Assembly (NCBI GenBank): GCA_964465385.1
Contig: CAYXIM010000021.1
Span: forward strand, 1-21,831
Length of the DNA: 21,831 bases
Origin: JAAYBY01 sp964465385
Lineage (GTDB): Bacteria > Bacillota > Clostridia > Saccharofermentanales > UBA5734
Direction: 5' to 3'
Part shown: in pieces, positions 14,315-21,831 of the stretch
Layout of the letters: each line of letters starts with the position of its first letter
Numbering within the stretch: position 1 is the stretch's first letter
The notes under the pieces: generated by a model
Seen by the model: the letters and a program-made list of their open reading frames with translations, nothing else
What the model was told of the DNA's origin: nothing
Database searches by the model: none
Position numbers and translations under genes: made by a program

Positions 14315-15706
14315 TTGAAGCGAGCCTCTTTTAAACAGGCAGCCGGTTTCAAACGGCCTTCAATCTATCATAGCCCGCGGTTCCTCTTGATAACCGGGCT
14401 GGTATTGTCCGTGCTTGTCTCGGGACTGAGCGCATGTTCCCGGGTCGAGCCCACAACGGCACAACCCCCTTCAGGGCCTACTCAAACACCCCCTCTTTCA
14501 GAAACAACCAGTGCAAGCCCTTCACCGACGGTTTCCGAGCAGCCTTTGACCCCGACACCTGTCCCGTCAACCACCCCAAGCTCATCAACCCCCACTGCCA
14601 CGCCTGATCCCACGACCGGGCCGAGTGAACAGCCTACGACCTCGTCGTTAAACCCCACCACCAGCACAAGCAGCCAGGCGCAGCCTACGGCTCAGCCGAC
14701 CAGGCAGCCAAGCCAGGCCATTACCTCCACCAGCACAGGACAAACCCAGGCAACTCAGCCCACCCGGCCGCCCACCCAGCAACCACAAGTCAACCCAACC
14801 AACACCCCGACGCCAGCTCCCACCCAGCCGCCTGCATCGTCTGCTTTTCCAGCCAAGCATTATGGCACGTTTTTCCGTGATGATTATGGTAAAAACAGCC
14901 AAAAAGTCCAAAGCGAAGACGGTGCGGTGACCCTGGACACCGGCTCATCGTCACAAGGCGTTGTGTTGATCTCCATTAACCCTGATCTGATCCCTGCTAA
15001 CGTCCGTGTCAAGGTGATCATTCAACTGGGCAGCTCTTCCTACCAATATGATGTCAACCAGCGCGGTTCCTACCAGGGCATCCCGCTTCAATCAAGTGGC
15101 AACTGCATGGTCCTGGTTTTTAAACAAATTGATTCAACCGGCACGTCTTTGGCCCAGGTCATGGCCCACAGCTACCAGGTTTCTTTGGCTTCTTCTCTCA
15201 AACCTTATACCGCTGCATCTATCTTGACCAATTTTTCGCGTTCATCTGCCTGCGTCCGCCAGGCCAACAGCTTGTGCAGCGGGGTCAGCACACAGACTGG
15301 AAAAGTGGAGGCTGTCTACAATTGGATCGTCAATAACATCCGTTACGACACCGCCCTGGCAAGCCAGATCCAAAAGGACAAGGGCAAATATGAGACTTAC
15401 CAGCCTGATCCCGACCGGACCTTTTCGTCCAAAAAAGGAATCTGTTACGATTACGCCTCTTTGATGTGTGCCATGCTTCGCTCACAAGGTATCCCAACCC
15501 GGCTGGTCAAAGGCTTGACCGGACCGGGCTACCACGCCTGGAATGAAGTTTTTTTTGAAGGAAAGGGCTGGGTGGTGGTCGCCTCCTTTCAATGGAAAGA
15601 AATCGACGGGAGCAGTTGGGTTCTCTTTGACAGCACCTTTGCCGCCAGCGGTATGGCACCGGCCCAAATTCAAAAAAGTGGCCACACAAAGCAAAGAACC
15701 TACTGA
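14315..15706 (+). CDS. Transglutaminase-like lipoprotein with Ser/Thr/Pro-rich linker
   Basis: This 463-residue secreted protein has a signal peptide with a lipobox LSAC (Cys41 would be lipidated) and should be tethered to the outer face of the membrane. Residues 43-178 are a low-complexity Ser/Thr/Pro/Gln linker, long enough to span a cell wall. A beta-rich region (180-300) precedes a transglutaminase-like domain with an apparent Cys-His-Asp triad: C377 (KKGICYDYASL), H407 (GYHAWNEVF), D439 (VLFDSTF). Such domains act as cysteine proteases or amidases on cell-wall or protein substrates; cross-linking is less likely. The start is TTG, supported by GGGGG upstream, the signal peptide and the lack of another Met before about residue 260. 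It is divergent from the pilus operon; its last codons lie in a palindrome shared with paaK. Confidence 0.9.
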   Translation: MKRASFKQAAGFKRPSIYHSPRFLLITGLVLSVLVSGLSACSRVEPTTAQPPSGPTQTPPLSETTSASPSPTVSEQPLTPTPVPSTTPSSSTPTATPDPTTGPSEQPTTSSLNPTTSTSSQAQPTAQPTRQPSQAITSTSTGQTQATQPTRPPTQQPQVNPTNTPTPAPTQPPASSAFPAKHYGTFFRDDYGKNSQKVQSEDGAVTLDTGSSSQGVVLISINPDLIPANVRVKVIIQLGSSSYQYDVNQRGSYQGIPLQSSGNCMVLVFKQIDSTGTSLAQVMAHSYQVSLASSLKPYTAASILTNFSRSSACVRQANSLCSGVSTQTGKVEAVYNWIVNNIRYDTALASQIQKDKGKYETYQPDPDRTFSSKKGICYDYASLMCAMLRSQGIPTRLVKGLTGPGYHAWNEVFFEGKGWVVVASFQWKEIDGSSWVLFDSTFAASGMAPAQIQKSGHTKQRTY

Positions 15707-15719
15707 TCAGTAGGTTCTT
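15694..15719. terminator. Perfect 26-bp palindrome spanning both convergent stop codons
   Basis: Two 13-base arms (AAGAACCTACTGA and its reverse complement) meet with no spacer. RNA from either strand can fold an 11-bp stem with a GATC loop. The centre TGATCA is the TGA stop of both convergent genes, back to back. The minus transcript continues into a moderately T-rich stretch (TTCTTTGCTTTG); the plus transcript does not. It is probably a bidirectional terminator, better for paaK. Confidence 0.6.
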
Positions 15720-16987
15720 CGGTCAATCACACGTTTGGCTTTTCCTTCACTGCGCGGCAGGGTTTTAGGTTCCACCAGCCGGATCTTCGCTGAAATGCCC
15801 AAGGTGGACTGAATGCTTAAAAACAGCTGCCGCTCAATGCGTTCAATGTCCTTGATGGAGTCTGAGAAAAAACCCGGCGTCATTTCAATGTGCACCTCTA
15901 TGTGGTCCAGGTTGTGAACCCGGTCGACCAGGATGAGGTAGTGTGGTTCCACTTCTCCATATTGCAAGAGGACCGACTCGATTTGCGTGGGAAAGACATT
16001 GACCCCCCGGATGATCAACATATCATCGGCACGACCCGTGACTTTTTCCATTCGCACGGTGGTTCGGCCACAAGCACACGGTTCATAGAAGAGGCGTGTC
16101 AGGTCATGGGTGTTGTAACGCAGCAGCGGGGTTGCCTCTTTGGTGACGCTGGAGAAGACCAGTTCGCCCAAGGCACCGGCAGGCAGGGGTTGCTGGGTGA
16201 CCGGATCGATGACCTCTGCAATGAAGTGGTCAGACTGGATGTGCAACAGGTCACCAGCTTCACAACTGATGGATACGCCGGGGCCCAGTGTTTCAGACAG
16301 GCCGTAAATATCAAAGGCACGCAAGTTGAGCTTTTGTTCAATCTGCTCTTTCATTTCAAGTGTCCAGGGTTCAGCCCCAAAAATATCCACACCATAGGTT
16401 CTCAGCTCGTCGGCTAGGTGCAAGGCGTAGGAAGGGGTGCAGGCCAGGCCCGTTGGGCGAAAATCTTTCAGAATCTGAATCTGGCGCCTGGTGTTGCCTG
16501 AGGAAACTGGGATGGTTGTCAGGCCCATGCGTTCGGAGCCGTAGTGCAAACCCAGACCACCTGTAAAAAGACCGTAACCATATGCGATATGCAAGATGTC
16601 TTTCTGGGTCAAGCCGGTCGCCGCCAAGGCCCGGCAGCAACACTCACTCCACAAATCGATGTCTTTTTGGGTGTAGCCAACAACTTTTTGTTTGCCCGTT
16701 GTGCCAGAAGAGGCGTGGATACGGACGACCTCGTCCATGGGCACCGCAAAGGTCCCATAAGGGTACTGGTCCCGCATGTCATCCTGGTCAGTGAAAGGCA
16801 GTTTGGTCAGGTCATCCAGGCTTTGGATGTCACCGGGTTCAAGCCCCAGCTCATTCATCCGCCGGGTGTAATAGGGAACTGTTCCGTACATGCGGCGCAC
16901 ACAATCAACCAGCTGCTGGCCCTGCCACGCACGCATGGCATCATACGACATGCATTCTTTTGGCTTGTTCCAAATGTAACCACCCAT
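15707..16987 (-). CDS. paaK: Phenylacetate-CoA ligase family protein
   Basis: The 426-residue cytoplasmic enzyme activates an aryl acid with ATP and CoA, releasing AMP and pyrophosphate. ANL-family motifs are SSGTTGK (93-99), DIYGLSETLGPG, YNTHDLTRL, GRADDMLIIRGVNVFPTQIE and the C-terminal catalytic lysine region RSEGKAKR. The cysteines in CACGRT are typical of PaaK. No phenylacetate epoxidase genes are present. In anaerobic Firmicutes orphan PaaK proteins are thought to activate aryl acids made from aromatic amino acids or to work with indolepyruvate oxidoreductase; this is inference. I chose the ATG at 16987, which has GGAGGA upstream and gives the family N-terminus; a start at 17107 adds 40 unrelated residues and lies upstream of the likely promoter. 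Confidence 0.93.
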   Translation of the reverse strand: MGGYIWNKPKECMSYDAMRAWQGQQLVDCVRRMYGTVPYYTRRMNELGLEPGDIQSLDDLTKLPFTDQDDMRDQYPYGTFAVPMDEVVRIHASSGTTGKQKVVGYTQKDIDLWSECCCRALAATGLTQKDILHIAYGYGLFTGGLGLHYGSERMGLTTIPVSSGNTRRQIQILKDFRPTGLACTPSYALHLADELRTYGVDIFGAEPWTLEMKEQIEQKLNLRAFDIYGLSETLGPGVSISCEAGDLLHIQSDHFIAEVIDPVTQQPLPAGALGELVFSSVTKEATPLLRYNTHDLTRLFYEPCACGRTTVRMEKVTGRADDMLIIRGVNVFPTQIESVLLQYGEVEPHYLILVDRVHNLDHIEVHIEMTPGFFSDSIKDIERIERQLFLSIQSTLGISAKIRLVEPKTLPRSEGKAKRVIDRRTY

Positions 16988-17051
16988 GGCTTTTCCTCCA
17001 CCGCCGCCTTGTTGCGCATCAACACCAGCCTTCAGCCGGCGTGATTGTGCT

Positions 17052-17060
17052 ATTCTACCA
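17052..17060 (-). promoter_or_regulatory. Putative extended -10 promoter of paaK
   Basis: On the minus strand TGG followed by TAGAAT forms an extended -10 element (TGN plus 5/6 of TATAAT), about 65 bases before the paaK start. No convincing -35 box accompanies it, as often with extended -10 promoters. Confidence 0.45.
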
Positions 17061-17135
17061 CATTTGTCAGGCTTTGTGGGCAGGAGCCAAGGCAGGTGCA
17101 CGTGCATTTGTCACAGCTTCTTCACATCTGATCGG

Positions 17136-17141
17136 TATGAT
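17136..17141 (+). promoter_or_regulatory. Possible -10 element upstream of the zinc-ribbon membrane protein gene
   Basis: TATGAT (5/6 match) lies about 29 bases before the ATG at 17170. The -35 region is weak; TTGTCA exists at 17109-17114 but the 21-base spacing is too long for a standard promoter. Confidence 0.3.
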
Positions 17142-17169
17142 GGTAGACAGCATCTGGAAGGAGTAACCC

Positions 17170-17976
17170 ATGGCTCGTACCTGTATATATTGTGCAAAAG
17201 CACTCAACAAAAATGAAACGTGTACGTGTCGGAGATCTTCCGGCACACAAAAGGCGACCGGCTCTCAGACCGGACGGCCAAGGGGCACGGGGCGGACCGG
17301 CAAGAAACCCTGGTACAAGCGCTTGGCCGCTTATTTGAACCCCGTGGCGCAAGGGCCCCGAAAAGCCAGGCAGCCATCACCTGTTGAACCGATCGAATGG
17401 CGAACACTGCTTGTTTTTATCACCCGCCCAGTCGATGCCCTCCGGACGGTTCACCTCAGCAGCCGTTCCAGGATGACTGGCCTGGTGAACGCTGCCCACA
17501 GCCTCTTGACCGGCTTGTTTTTCCTGGTCTTGTCCCGGCAACCCCTTGTCAAGGCCCTCCTGACAGCCCCCTTGTCAGACCCCGCTTTTGGCTGGCTGAT
17601 GTTTTTACTGGGCTGTATCCTGGGAGCGGCCGGTCCATTGCTTCAGGCTGCCCTTGTCGGCCTTGCCTTTCGTTTTGTGCTACGCCGGCCGCTGGGCGTT
17701 AGGCTGCTGATCAACGGCACCAGTTCAGCTTTTATCTATTTGACCCTGTTCATCTTCCTGGCGCTCCTGCTGTCTCCCACCACGCTGATCGGTTCGTTGT
17801 TTTGTCTGGTGGCCGGTTGGGGCCTGGCCGGGGTGGCCCAGTTTATCAGCGTCCAACGCTTGAGCGGGACAGGAGAGAACCAGGCCTTTTTGTTGACAGG
17901 CCTGGTTCTGTTTGTCTACACCGCCATGATGGCGTTTGTCTTAAGGCTGGCTTGGGCCGCTCTGTTTGCTGGTTAG
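17170..17976 (+). CDS. Zinc-ribbon-containing multi-pass membrane protein
   Basis: I do not recognise this 268-residue protein by name. The N-terminus has four cysteines as CxxC and CxC (C5, C8, C18, C20) that could bind zinc. A basic, Gly/Ser/Thr/Arg-rich linker (about 21-75) precedes a membrane domain with five or six hydrophobic segments between about residues 105 and 266. This architecture, a short zinc ribbon plus about five transmembrane helices, resembles YIP1-like proteins of Firmicutes; the identification is tentative. GGAAGGAG precedes the ATG by six bases. The gene is transcribed alone, divergent from paaK, and its stop lies four bases from the clpC stop on the other strand. Function unknown. 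Confidence 0.8.
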   Translation: MARTCIYCAKALNKNETCTCRRSSGTQKATGSQTGRPRGTGRTGKKPWYKRLAAYLNPVAQGPRKARQPSPVEPIEWRTLLVFITRPVDALRTVHLSSRSRMTGLVNAAHSLLTGLFFLVLSRQPLVKALLTAPLSDPAFGWLMFLLGCILGAAGPLLQAALVGLAFRFVLRRPLGVRLLINGTSSAFIYLTLFIFLALLLSPTTLIGSLFCLVAGWGLAGVAQFISVQRLSGTGENQAFLLTGLVLFVYTAMMAFVLRLAWAALFAG

Positions 17977-17980
17977 GCGG

Positions 17981-20569
17981 TCAGGCTTTCTGGCCTGCTT
18001 CTGCCTCCTCAGAATCGGAAACGGCTTGGCCTTGCTGCTTGTTTTTGCGACGCACCACCAGCTGATCTTGATCCACATCAACCCAGGCGATGTCACCTTC
18101 CTGAATGGTGCCATCCAGCATAGCTTCTGAAAAACGGTCCTCAACCTGCGATTGAATCAGCCGCCTCAAGGGTCTGGCGCCATAGGCAGGGTCATAACCG
18201 TGTTCACCCAGCCACGCTTTGGCCTGACTGGACAACTCCAAGGTCAAGCCGATGTCGCTGACACGCTTGTAGAGAGAGGTCAGCATGACATCAACGATTT
18301 TCAACAGGGCGTCTTGATCCAGCATCTTAAAAAAGATGATCTCATCAACCCGGTTGATAAACTCAGGGTTGAAGGTTTTTCTCAGCTCTTCCATCACCCG
18401 GTCTCTGGCTTCCTCAAAACTTCTACCCCCATACATGCGCGTCTGGTTTGCCTCAACAACCGTGCTGGCAAAACCAATGGCCTGGCCAGACGGTGTCGAC
18501 AGGAGGCGGGCGCCGATGTTGGAGGTCATGATGATAATGGTGTTTCTGAAGTCAACCGTCCGTCCCTGGCCGTCTGTTAAACGCCCGTCTTCCAAAATCT
18601 GAAGCAGTGCGTTAAACACATCCGGGTGTGCTTTTTCGATCTCGTCAAACAAAACAACCGAGTAGGGCCGTCGCCTGACCTTTTCAGTCAGTTGCCCTCC
18701 TTCATCATAGCCGACATAACCAGGCGGTGAGCCGATCAACTTGGAGACGTCAAATTTTTCCATGTATTCAGACATGTCGATTCGAATCATGGCGTTTTCA
18801 TCGCCAAACATGACATCAGCCAGTGCCCTGGCCAACTCTGTTTTTCCGACGCCGGTTGTCCCCAGGAAAATAAAGGAGCCTGTTGGTCGTTTGGGGTCTT
18901 TGAGCCCCAGCCGACCCCGCCGGATGGCCCGGGCAACAGCTTCAACCGCTTCATCTTGTCCAATCACGCGTTTTTCGATGTCTGATTCAATCCGTCTGAG
19001 CTTGTCGTGGTCACTTTCGGTCAGCTTGTTGACTGGGATGCCAGTCCAGACAGCCACCACATCAGCGATGCCTTCAGCCGTCAGTTCACGTTCTTGCTGT
19101 GCTTGGCCTGACGCCCCTTCTGCTTGCGCCAAGGTTTCAGCCAGCTCCTGCTCTTTTTGCAGCAGGTCTGCCGCTTCCTCGAAGCGTTCCGTCTTGGCAG
19201 CTTCCTGCTTTTGCTCACGCACCTGCTCCAGTTCTTTTTTCAGGTCCCGCACATCATCGGATTCTTCCAGCCGGGCCAGGCGCAGCTTGGCCGAGGCTTC
19301 ATCGATCAAGTCAATCGCCTTATCGGGTAAAAAGCGATCGGTGATGTAGCGTACAGACAGCTGGACAGCAGCCTCAACGGCTTCATCTGTGATGGTCACG
19401 GCATGGTGTGCCTCATACTTTGGCCGGAGCCCTTTGAGGATCATAACGGTTTCTTCCGGCGTGGGTTCGCCAACCAAGACAGGCTGGAAACGCCGCTCCA
19501 AAGCCGCATCCTTTTCAACGTGCTTGCGGTATTCATCGATGGTGGTGGCGCCGATAATCTGCAATTCACCCCGGGTCATCAGGGGTTTGAGCATGTTGGC
19601 AGCATCCATGGCACCCTCTGCACTGCCGGCGCCGATGATGGTGTGCAGCTCATCGATAAACAAAATGACGTTTTCGGCCTTGATGGCTTCACTGAGGCCC
19701 TTTTTCAGGCGCTCTTCAAATTCACCCCGGTATTTTGACCCGGCCAGCATGCCGGCAAGATCCAAGGAAACGATACGCTTGCCCTGTAGCGGCTCCGGCA
19801 CGTGGTGGGCAGCAATTTTCTGGGCCAGGCCCTCGGCGATGGCTGTCTTCCCCACGCCCGGCTCCCCGATTAAAACTGGGTTGTTTTTGGTCCGGCGGCA
19901 CAAGATTTGCATGACACGGTCCACTTCCTGCTCGCGGCCAATAATCGGGTCGAATCGCTGTTCCAATGCCATCTGCGTCAGGTCACGTCCGAATTTATCC
20001 AGTGAGGGGGTCTTGGACTGCTTGCCCCCCTCCTGCCTCTGGCTGAGGGTTTGATTGATCTGCGACAGCTCCGGATCTTGCTCAATATCCGCTTCATCCT
20101 GACCAGAAACGGCTTTGAGTTCCTGGGCCAGCTTGTTGTAGAGGTTGCGCGGATCAATGTTGGCAGCGCGCATGATGCGCATGGCAACGCTGTCGCCCTC
20201 ACGAATCATACCCATGAGCAGGTGTTCGGGTTCAATAACATCCAGCTGGCGCACACGTGCTTCATAAGCAGCCAGCTCGACAACCCGTCGGGTGCGCGGT
20301 GTAAACATCTTGAGTATTTTTTCGGCATCCAGCGACTCTTCGCCATCGACGCTTTCTTGTTTTTGCGAGTTCATCTGCCGGATGGCGGTCACCACCTGCT
20401 CCTGGCTCAAGCCGGATGCCTGCAAGATGCGTCCGGCCAAACCGCTGCTATCAGCCAGAAGCCCGGCCAGCAAATGCTCTGTTCCAATGTAATTGAGGGC
20501 AAAAGAGCGGGCTGTCCGGTAGGCCAGTCCCAGCACCATGCCGCTTTTGTCTGAAAATCTCATCATCAT
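17981..20569 (-). CDS. clpC: ATP-dependent Clp protease ATPase subunit ClpC
   Basis: This 862-residue Hsp100 unfoldase feeds substrates, including proteins tagged with phospho-arginine by McsB, to ClpP. The N-terminal double repeat covers about 1-145. The first AAA domain has Walker A GEPGVGKT (235-242) and Walker B VILFIDE (301-307). A coiled-coil/UVR-like middle domain (430-490) marks it as ClpC rather than ClpA. The second AAA has GTTGVGKT (570-577), VVLFDE (638-643) and a ClpP-docking loop with IGF at 698-700. The C-terminus is an acidic, polar tail. Of three tandem ATGs I took the first (20569), eight bases after GGGAGGG. It lies 44 bases after mcsB. No promoter was evident in the gap, so it is probably transcribed from upstream of mcsA. 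Confidence 0.97.
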   Translation of the reverse strand: MMMRFSDKSGMVLGLAYRTARSFALNYIGTEHLLAGLLADSSGLAGRILQASGLSQEQVVTAIRQMNSQKQESVDGEESLDAEKILKMFTPRTRRVVELAAYEARVRQLDVIEPEHLLMGMIREGDSVAMRIMRAANIDPRNLYNKLAQELKAVSGQDEADIEQDPELSQINQTLSQRQEGGKQSKTPSLDKFGRDLTQMALEQRFDPIIGREQEVDRVMQILCRRTKNNPVLIGEPGVGKTAIAEGLAQKIAAHHVPEPLQGKRIVSLDLAGMLAGSKYRGEFEERLKKGLSEAIKAENVILFIDELHTIIGAGSAEGAMDAANMLKPLMTRGELQIIGATTIDEYRKHVEKDAALERRFQPVLVGEPTPEETVMILKGLRPKYEAHHAVTITDEAVEAAVQLSVRYITDRFLPDKAIDLIDEASAKLRLARLEESDDVRDLKKELEQVREQKQEAAKTERFEEAADLLQKEQELAETLAQAEGASGQAQQERELTAEGIADVVAVWTGIPVNKLTESDHDKLRRIESDIEKRVIGQDEAVEAVARAIRRGRLGLKDPKRPTGSFIFLGTTGVGKTELARALADVMFGDENAMIRIDMSEYMEKFDVSKLIGSPPGYVGYDEGGQLTEKVRRRPYSVVLFDEIEKAHPDVFNALLQILEDGRLTDGQGRTVDFRNTIIIMTSNIGARLLSTPSGQAIGFASTVVEANQTRMYGGRSFEEARDRVMEELRKTFNPEFINRVDEIIFFKMLDQDALLKIVDVMLTSLYKRVSDIGLTLELSSQAKAWLGEHGYDPAYGARPLRRLIQSQVEDRFSEAMLDGTIQEGDIAWVDVDQDQLVVRRKNKQQGQAVSDSEEAEAGQKA

Positions 20570-20613
20570 GTTGGTTTCCCTCCCAAGTCCCACCTATCGG
20601 CCGGGACATGCTT

Positions 20614-21648
20614 TTATGCTGGCGTCTGCGCCAGAATGGTTTGAATCAGGTGTGCCCGTTCCCGGTCACGCTCCTCTGTGGTCAGGATGCGGCCACACAC
20701 TTTTTGAATGCTGGCCGGACCGATAGAGGCTTGTATCTGGTTGATGGCTGTCGGCTTCAAGGCAGGAAAGAGGCCCAGGGCCACCCCAAGCCTGAGGTTG
20801 GACAGGTGCTTTTCCGTTTCCTCTGCACTCATGAGGCGTGAAAAAGTCAAAATGCCGTAAGAACGCATGATCCGGTCTTCCAGTTGAGGTCCTTGTTGGC
20901 TGTAAAGGGCTTGTCTGGCGTCACGCTCCTGCTTGAGCAACTGCTGCAGCATGCGCTCCAGATCCTGGATCAAATCCGCTTCAGAGAGGCCCAGGGTCAG
21001 CTGGTTGCTGATCTGAAACAGGTGGCCTCGGCTCTTGCTGTGTTCACCATAGGGTCCTCTGACCGCAAAACTCAATTTTTGCAAGCTGGTCACCACGTGT
21101 TTGATCCGTCCTGTCAAAAACAGGCCTGGCAGATGAACCATGATGGATGCCCGCATACCGGTTCCGGTGTTGGTCGGACAGGCCGTCAAGTAGCCGTACT
21201 GGCCACTTTTGGCAAACGCAATATGTGCTTCAAAGCGATCTGCCACCTGAACCGCTTTCTGGTAGGCCACTTCCAGGTTCAAGCCCGCCTGCATAGACTG
21301 GATACGGATATGGTCTTCTTCATTGATCATGATGGAGATCGCTTCATCACGGCTGATGATCACCCGATGACCACCGGCCTTTTGGGCAAAATCTTCGCTG
21401 ATCAGCCGTTTTTCAGCCAGCGCCATGCGGTCCTCCGGGCTGAGAGGCTCCAGGTCAACCAGCAGGTAATCGCCTGAGCCAGGTTTTTTATCCTGAAAAA
21501 AGGCAGCCTCAAGCTGGTCCACCGCCTGCCTGGCCTGTCCCTCATCCATGCGGTGTGGGAAAGGCAGGTTGGGCAGGTTGCGGGCCAGCCGGATCCGGCT
21601 GCTGATCACAACATCACATTCAGGTCCTTGATCCAAATACCAGGCCAT
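20614..21648 (-). CDS. mcsB: Protein-arginine kinase McsB
   Basis: The 344-residue enzyme phosphorylates arginine residues on proteins, marking them for ClpC-ClpP degradation, and inactivates the repressor CtsR. It has the phosphagen-kinase-type catalytic fold: SSRIRLARN (16-24), the NEEDHIRIQ loop (109-117), C157 in TACPTNTGTGMRAS, and VRGPYGE (196-202). The C-terminal EERDRERA (326-333) contains the Arg-Asp pair that in B. subtilis McsB forms the allosteric phospho-arginine pocket. The start at 21648 follows the mcsA stop by one base, with GGAGGGG ten bases upstream inside mcsA. The neighbours are the expected mcsA and clpC. Confidence 0.96.
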   Translation of the reverse strand: MAWYLDQGPECDVVISSRIRLARNLPNLPFPHRMDEGQARQAVDQLEAAFFQDKKPGSGDYLLVDLEPLSPEDRMALAEKRLISEDFAQKAGGHRVIISRDEAISIMINEEDHIRIQSMQAGLNLEVAYQKAVQVADRFEAHIAFAKSGQYGYLTACPTNTGTGMRASIMVHLPGLFLTGRIKHVVTSLQKLSFAVRGPYGEHSKSRGHLFQISNQLTLGLSEADLIQDLERMLQQLLKQERDARQALYSQQGPQLEDRIMRSYGILTFSRLMSAEETEKHLSNLRLGVALGLFPALKPTAINQIQASIGPASIQKVCGRILTTEERDRERAHLIQTILAQTPA

Positions 21649-21649
21649 C

Positions 21650-21831
21650 TTACTGCGCCCCCTCCGGTGGTTTTTTCTCAGTGTGTGTCAAGGCGCGGAT
21701 GGCATCGCGAAGACGCGCCGCTTCCTCATAGGCTTCTTGTTCAACGGCCTGCTTCAGTTCCAATTGAAGGGCCCGCAACTGGCGGTCTTCCTGTTGGTCT
21801 TTTTCAAGACCCCGGTCCGAACCGCCCTGCT
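21650..21831 (-). CDS. mcsA: McsA, activator of the McsB kinase (C-terminal part only)
   Basis: Only the last 60 codons are inside the window; the gene continues beyond the right edge. The visible part is a coiled UVR domain (LRALQLELKQAVEQ then EAYEEAARLRDAIRAL), followed by a short polar tail ending in Gln. UVR domains pair with McsB and with the matching region of ClpC. The zinc-finger part of McsA and the expected ctsR gene would lie further right. Identification rests on this domain plus the position directly before mcsB. Confidence 0.85.
   Translation of the reverse strand, partial: QGGSDRGLEKDQQEDRQLRALQLELKQAVEQEAYEEAARLRDAIRALTHTEKKPPEGAQ

Noticed and set aside
17982..17997. Terminator between the convergent zinc-ribbon gene and clpC
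   Set aside because: The hairpin has only a 5-bp stem (CAGGC / GCCTG), lies inside the clpC coding end and lacks a T-tract on either strand.
18741..20054. Two long plus-strand open frames (about 200 and 220 codons) opposite clpC
   Set aside because: They are Ser/Arg-rich antisense shadows of a highly conserved gene, with no family motifs and no ribosome-binding sites of note.
1..21831. CRISPR arrays, insertion sequences, phage or toxin-antitoxin and defence modules
   Set aside because: No regularly spaced repeats, terminal inverted repeats flanking a transposase, integrase or defence-type domains were seen on either strand.

Overview
The window looks like a chromosomal segment of a low-G+C-phylum (Firmicutes/Bacillota, probably Clostridia) bacterium with fairly GC-rich DNA. 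The evidence is the mcsA-mcsB-clpC stress cluster, Shine-Dalgarno sites close to AGGAGG, a Gram-positive style type IV pilus cluster and a clostridial-type shikimate operon. A run of 10 Ns (9786-9795) shows this is an assembled scaffold, possibly from a metagenome. I see no tRNA, rRNA, CRISPR array, insertion sequence or phage gene, and no gene-free stretch above 300 bases.

Layout from left to right. (1) Positions 1-10137, all on the minus strand, form one tightly packed operon whose first gene is tyrA on the right. The order is tyrA, aroE-aroK fusion, aroF (DAHP synthase), aroB, aroA, aroC, a three-domain aroQ-chorismate mutase-prephenate dehydratase fusion, then an ABC transporter ATPase and its permease (cut by the left edge). 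Together these encode every step from erythrose-4-phosphate plus PEP to phenylpyruvate and 4-hydroxyphenylpyruvate. Nearly all junctions overlap by 4 to 20 bases. A good sigma-A-like promoter lies just upstream of tyrA. (2) Positions 10241-14142, minus strand, hold a type IV pilus operon: pilC in two adjacent frames, a 108-residue pilin-like protein, two prepilin-like proteins, a PilX-like membrane protein and the retraction ATPase gene pilT. PilB, a major pilin and the prepilin peptidase are not in the window. (3) Divergent from it, 14315-15706 on the plus strand encodes a lipoprotein with a long Ser/Thr/Pro linker and a transglutaminase-like domain. It converges on a phenylacetate-CoA ligase gene (paaK); both stop codons sit in the centre of a perfect 26-bp palindrome. 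(4) A plus-strand zinc-ribbon membrane protein (17170-17976) converges on clpC. (5) clpC, mcsB and the end of mcsA, minus strand, form the protein-arginine-kinase/Clp protease module.

The points most worth a second look are the DHQ dehydratase-chorismate mutase-prephenate dehydratase fusion with all catalytic residues apparently intact, the AroE-AroK fusion, the split pilC, the tyrA assembly gap whose length can be predicted from the reading frame, and the shared palindromic end of the transglutaminase and paaK genes. I did not find a clearly new defence or mobile system.
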